A stretch of DNA of 64,000 nt, from the NCBI GenBank assembly GCA_964034945.1, contig OZ035962.1:70648774-70712773 (forward strand). Direction: 5' to 3'. Numbering within the stretch: the stretch's first letter is position 1; the number at the start of each line of letters is the position of its first letter. Positions 60,401-64,000 of this stretch are shown here, one piece after another. The position numbers and the translations under genes were made by a program. Source of the stretch: Chrysopilus asiliformis. Taxonomy: Eukaryota; Arthropoda; Insecta; Diptera; Rhagionidae. The notes beneath the pieces are model-generated. The model was not told the origin of the DNA, did not search any database, and worked only from the letters and a program-made list of their open reading frames with translations.

Positions 60401-62350
60401 CTCCGGCCGTATATAAATGTATAGACAAACTCCAACTAACTGTTGATATGTCAATAGGGCATATTCTGTATCTCGCGAAAGTGTTCGCTGCAACTCTTCC
60501 GCCCAAGCTTTTGCATTATCGCTGCTCGCTGCCACGATATTCGACGCATTTAAGTCAACGATTTCTTGGAAGCCAATAGCGAATATATCAACAGGTGGCG
60601 GTGTTCCGTCCTGTGGATGAGTAACATCTACTAACGACTTGGATCTGGCGAGGGCGTGACAATCCAAAAGCCAATCACCTAATGAATCCTTGTAGACAAC
60701 ACTCCGAAAGTGCTTGCCACCATTTACATTGTATGTTCCGATAGCAACCCGAATCGATTTCGGTTTGATAAATTCAATGTATCGTTTGCACATTTCCCGT
60801 AAGACTGTTGTCGGTGCATGTAACATGTTTGCTGGAAGGAGGATCCTTGCTCGGTCAGCCAACTCAGAACTCAGAGTTGATCCCACCAGAAGAACATCAA
60901 TCGCTTCTTGTTTGGAATTATCGAGCAAATTATTTTGTATTGTTCGTGCAGCTGATCGAGCTCCGTCCATTAACTTTGAACCACCTTGGATGGCTCCAGT
61001 TCCAGCGTAGATTTTGCTAACTTCATTGCCATTGTTAACCCACATTTGTCGAAATATCTCTTCGAATCGAGAAACGGTCTGTTTTTTGTCGGCCAACCCC
61101 AGCAACAAAATTTGATCATTGAGAACGTCCAGACCGAGGAATGTCTGAACGCAGTTTGTACGATCTAAGCAATCAAGGCAATTCGTTCTTATCGTACCGC
61201 ATTGTTCTCGCATAACATTCTCATTAATGGCGTGGAACAAGCCATAATTGACCCCGGACGTCTCGATCCTAGACTTTAACTTGCCCAGTGCAATTGTATT
61301 ACCTCCACGACATTCCTGATGATAGTCGAAAATAATGTGAGGAACATCACGATGCCGTGACTCATTGTGATGCCTCTGGAATTCATTGCTGAGCATCGCT
61401 TCACCCTCTTTGCTGCCGATTAAACTGGTTCCTAGTAAATTGATGATTGCTTGTCGGCCGTACCGCGTCTTTATCATCGACATATGGCGATCGAATGCCG
61501 ATGCCGACGTTTCAAATCCTCTGGATAACTTGACCTTATGGGAACCAACCTGGACACCAGGTTGCTCCCAAAACAGCGGCACTGAACCTCTAGTCTGTAC
61601 ATAGCTCGTGACTTCATTGTCAACGTAGATTACTTGTTCAGTTTCTACAAAATTCGCAACATGGCCTTCATCATTTGTTCCCCGCACATTGAATCTCGTT
61701 CCAGCTCGTTCGCAACTTAATCGAGAAATTATTGCTGCCCGTGCTTGTTTGCTGCCAATGTAAATAGTGCGAATTTCCACAGAGCCACACATCGCCTTCA
61801 AAAGCCAGAAACCACAATCGATTCCGAAACGTAGCATATGAATATGTAGCATTCGATTCCAGAAGAATCGATTATCCGTGTTACTTGTCTTTCGACGTCG
61901 TTGGGCACACAGTGTTAAATCGAACATTACCGCTGCATTGGCTACCGTACTGTGGGAGAAGTAAAATGTTCCGGAATTTAAAAATTTCCTCACTTCCGAG
62001 ATTTTATCCTCGTTTGGCGTTTGATGTTGTAATGAAACAAACTGGGTTTGTGTAATGCGAAAGATTTCTATGTCGGCAATTTTTCCAACTGACACGCATC
62101 CTGTCACCAAAACCAAGAACAGAACAGTACTCTCACCTGCATTCAGCTGCAATACTCCAAGACAACCGTATGCGTCACATACTTTTGTGTATTGTTTACG
62201 AATTATTTCGGTTTCTTGAGCAGAAAGCGATGCGACCGCCTGCGATTCAAATAGGATACTATCGGATTTGTTACGATGCTCTAATAGCACGCTGTGGGGG
62301 CTTGGTGGGAGAGACTTTTCTAAAACTCTCAATCCTTTTGACATTGCCAT
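57471..62350 (-). CDS. Synj: Synaptojanin, phosphoinositide phosphatase, two coding exons
   Basis: Exon 62350-59832 and exon 58533-57471 join (HYG|R, GT-AG, phase 2) into about 1,193 codons, full length for an insect synaptojanin. Residues 1-500 are the SAC1 phosphatase domain with CX5R motif CLDCLDRTN (Cys391, Arg397). Residues about 530-860 are the inositol 5-phosphatase: [23 protein letters not shown] (734-741), PAWTDRVLW (807-815), and SDHRP (846-850) completed by exon 2. An RRM-like region follows (about 870-970), then a proline-rich tail with PPLPARRGG and PPPLPTRP sites for SH3 partners such as endophilin and amphiphysin. The enzyme removes 5- and 4-phosphates from PI(4,5)P2 so that clathrin coats are shed after synaptic vesicle endocytosis. 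Catalytic motifs look intact. The single 1.3-kb intron falls inside the 5-phosphatase domain. An AATAAA on this strand lies near 57311. Confidence 0.97.
58534..59831 (-). other. Synaptojanin intron with a Tigger-like end
   Basis: Carries one TACAGGCAAAGCTTTGCG end at about 58588 resembling pogo/Tigger termini. At 58988 on the plus strand a short frame reads [15 protein letters not shown] (AT-hook-like) and stops. No matching second terminus found. The remainder is AT-rich. Confidence 0.4.
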
Positions 62351-62887
62351 TTTCTTAATTTAAAAAAAATAAATTAACTGCAGAGATTTAGTATTCAATA
62401 CACCAAAAACCCCTTGTACTAAAACAAATATTTAAAATGGTTGAAATTTCTAATAAATATTTTACTTTTTTTTTTAATAAGATTCCAAATTTTGCAGTTT
62501 AATGTCTTCAAGTCATCTGAAATCAAAGTAAAATATGTAAAAATTAGTTTCTTTATATTGTAGTGATGTAATAAATATTTCTATGATTTATTTTTCTATC
62601 TTTCTAGTAAAAGTTGGATTCTTCGAAGAAAGAACTACCAATATTTTGAAGTATTCCGTCGATCAGCCCATTTTTGAAAGTCTTCGTAATTAAATGAGTA
62701 TGCATCCGTGAATGCAAACTGTATATTGTTTCAAAAAAGTGATAATCGAGTGTGGCTGAATGTTCCTATTTGACATTCGAAATTCTCGAAACATGCGTCA
62801 GCTCAAAGTCATGCAAGATAATAACAAATTCATAGTTCAGTCGACGCAAATGTCATTAACCCTTTCGTGTAATATATTTGTGTAATA
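62351..62887. other. Synaptojanin 5' flank
   Basis: Upstream of the synaptojanin ATG. No recognisable promoter motif, ORF or repeat; presumably holds the 5' UTR and promoter. Confidence 0.5.
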
Positions 62888-63144
62888 CAGGTATCCCTCG
62901 ATTTACGCGGTTAATTGGTTCCACGTAAGTCGAAACAGTGTAAGTGGACACTCAGGATTAGTGCAAAACAATACATACCTATTATCGTTTTGATATAAAA
63001 ACATTCATCTATAATTACAAAATTTTCTTTTTAAATAAAAATTGGTCCAAAACCGTACCGCGTAACTCGAGCACTGCCGCAATTTTTTTCCGCGTAACTC
63101 GAAATTCGCGTAACTCAAGTACCGCGTAACTCGAGGGATACCTG
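62888..63144. mobile_element. pogo/Tigger-like MITE (CAGGTATCCCTCG)
   Basis: TIR CAGGTATCCCTCGA at both ends with TA flanks. The interior has CCGCGTAACTCGA repeats, the familiar subterminal pattern of Tigger MITEs. 257 bp. Confidence 0.88.
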
Positions 63145-63270
63145 TATATTACATAAAAATTTTCCATCAGTTTTTATGTACTTTTACATTTAAATTATTT
63201 TGTATTGTTGATATATACAATGTTCTTTAGCGAATTATTACACTAGTAGTGGCCTACAAACTTGAAATTA

Positions 63271-63848
63271 AAACATAACAAAAGCTATAATTGCCAATCT
63301 GGCAATTATTGAAAACCCGTATGGTGATTTAATTGAACGGCGTATCAAAATTCCACTTTGAAGTCAAACTTTCCAATAAGATTTTTTTAAAACTTGTTCC
63401 AATTGGATTTTGATGTATGGAACTTTAATGTAGAATCATGTCCTAAGCAACTTTTGTTCTTGCACTTTTTTGATAAGATGCACCGTTTTTGAGATATTCG
63501 CAAAAAACGTTTTCGTTCGTATGGGGGGTACCCCCCCTAATGGTCCATTTTTTCCCATTAACGAACTTAGTCTCGCATTTTACGAAAAACGGACCTGTGC
63601 CAAATTTCAAGTCTGTAGCTCAATCCGTGCGCCCGCAATCCGCGCCCCAGACGGACGGACAGACAGACAGACAGACGGACAGACAAACGGACAGACGGAC
63701 AGACGGACGGACATGCTAAATTCAACTTTTTTCATCATTCTAAACACACTGGTGTAATTCATTTTTTTGTGCGATGACGGGATGTTGGCGTTACAAACGG
63801 TAAGGCAAAGTTAATATACCCTTTGGTTTCACCATACGGGTATAAAAA
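63271..63848 (-). mobile_element. HINE/DINE-1-like element, copy f
   Basis: Complete reverse-oriented copy: tail, perfect ATAATTGCCA/TGGCAATTAT hairpin at about 63287-63310, ACCCGTATGGTGAT, body, (GACA/GACG)n core at 63651-63713, CACCATACGGGTATAAAAA. Confidence 0.9.
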
Positions 63849-63971
63849 CCGTGTATATAAACCGAAAAAAAACTTTAAAAAAAATGTCTTAGTTCAAAAG
63901 ATCGCACGAAAAGGTTAATAGCGGTATAACTGTAACTTTGAGCATTTTAGTGAGTTTAAGTACTTAACTAA

Positions 63972-64000
63972 TTTTTATACTCGTATGGTGAAACCAAAGG
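63972..64000 (+). mobile_element. HINE/DINE-1-like element, copy g (cut by window end)
   Basis: TTTTTATACTCGTATGGTGA begins another copy facing copy f; only the first 29 bases are in the window. Confidence 0.75.

Noticed and set aside
1..64000. CRISPR arrays, prokaryotic operons, rRNA or tRNA genes
   Set aside because: The repeats present are tandem satellites or TEs without spacers; genes are spliced and eukaryotic. No rRNA or tRNA was recognised by eye; a tRNAscan or covariance search would be needed to exclude tRNAs fully.

Overview
This is an AT-rich, intron-containing eukaryotic window from an insect, most likely a fly. Three things point there: the gene content (rhotekin, ARMT1, TBCE and synaptojanin orthologues with insect-like exon structures), short introns next to very long TE-filled ones, and many copies of a DINE-1/HINE-type element with a (GTCY)n core. 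There is no sign of operons, CRISPR arrays or other prokaryotic features.

Four conserved protein-coding genes can be rebuilt exon by exon with consistent splice phases. (1) Rhotekin, + strand, 124-23878, six coding exons, about 556 aa, with an 18-kb first intron. (2) ARMT1 / DUF89 damage-control phosphatase, - strand, 33569-29721, seven exons, about 438 aa. (3) Tubulin-specific chaperone E (TBCE), + strand, 37604-43936, seven exons, about 522 aa, divergent from ARMT1. (4) Synaptojanin, - strand, 62350-57471, two coding exons, about 1193 aa. A candidate spliced microgene (36 aa, one membrane helix) lies at 53514-53693, and an orphan 49-nt exon-like island at 57227-57275. The four main genes serve unrelated housekeeping or neuronal roles (Rho signalling, metabolite repair, tubulin folding, synaptic vesicle phosphoinositide turnover); their proximity has no evident functional meaning.

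Most of the rest is transposable-element DNA. Many elements can be delimited precisely from terminal inverted repeats (TIRs) plus target-site duplications (TSDs): a 6.1-kb hAT element (45655-51785, 8-bp TSD) whose transposase is split by a nested insertion carrying a Penelope-like fragment and a 2.1-kb (GACTGACA)n array; a nearly intact Tc1-like element in a TBCE intron (39633-41190); a decayed mariner-like element (14470-15366); several hAT MITEs with perfect 8-bp TSDs; a three-level nest (27174-28810); TTAA-flanked piggyBac-like MITEs with internal palindromes; 3-bp-TSD PIF/Harbinger-like MITEs; TA-flanked pogo/Tigger-like MITEs; families with 4-bp and 5-bp TSDs; and seven HINE copies.

Layout: 1-23.9 kb rhotekin and its intronic TEs; 23.9-29.7 kb intergenic TE nests, including a 163-bp tandem array; 29.7-33.6 kb ARMT1; 33.6-37.6 kb divergent intergenic region with MITEs; 37.6-43.9 kb TBCE; 43.9-57.4 kb intergenic, dominated by the hAT element; 57.5-62.4 kb synaptojanin; 62.4-64 kb upstream flank with a Tigger-like MITE and HINE copies. 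All calls come from reading the sequence and from family knowledge; no search was run.
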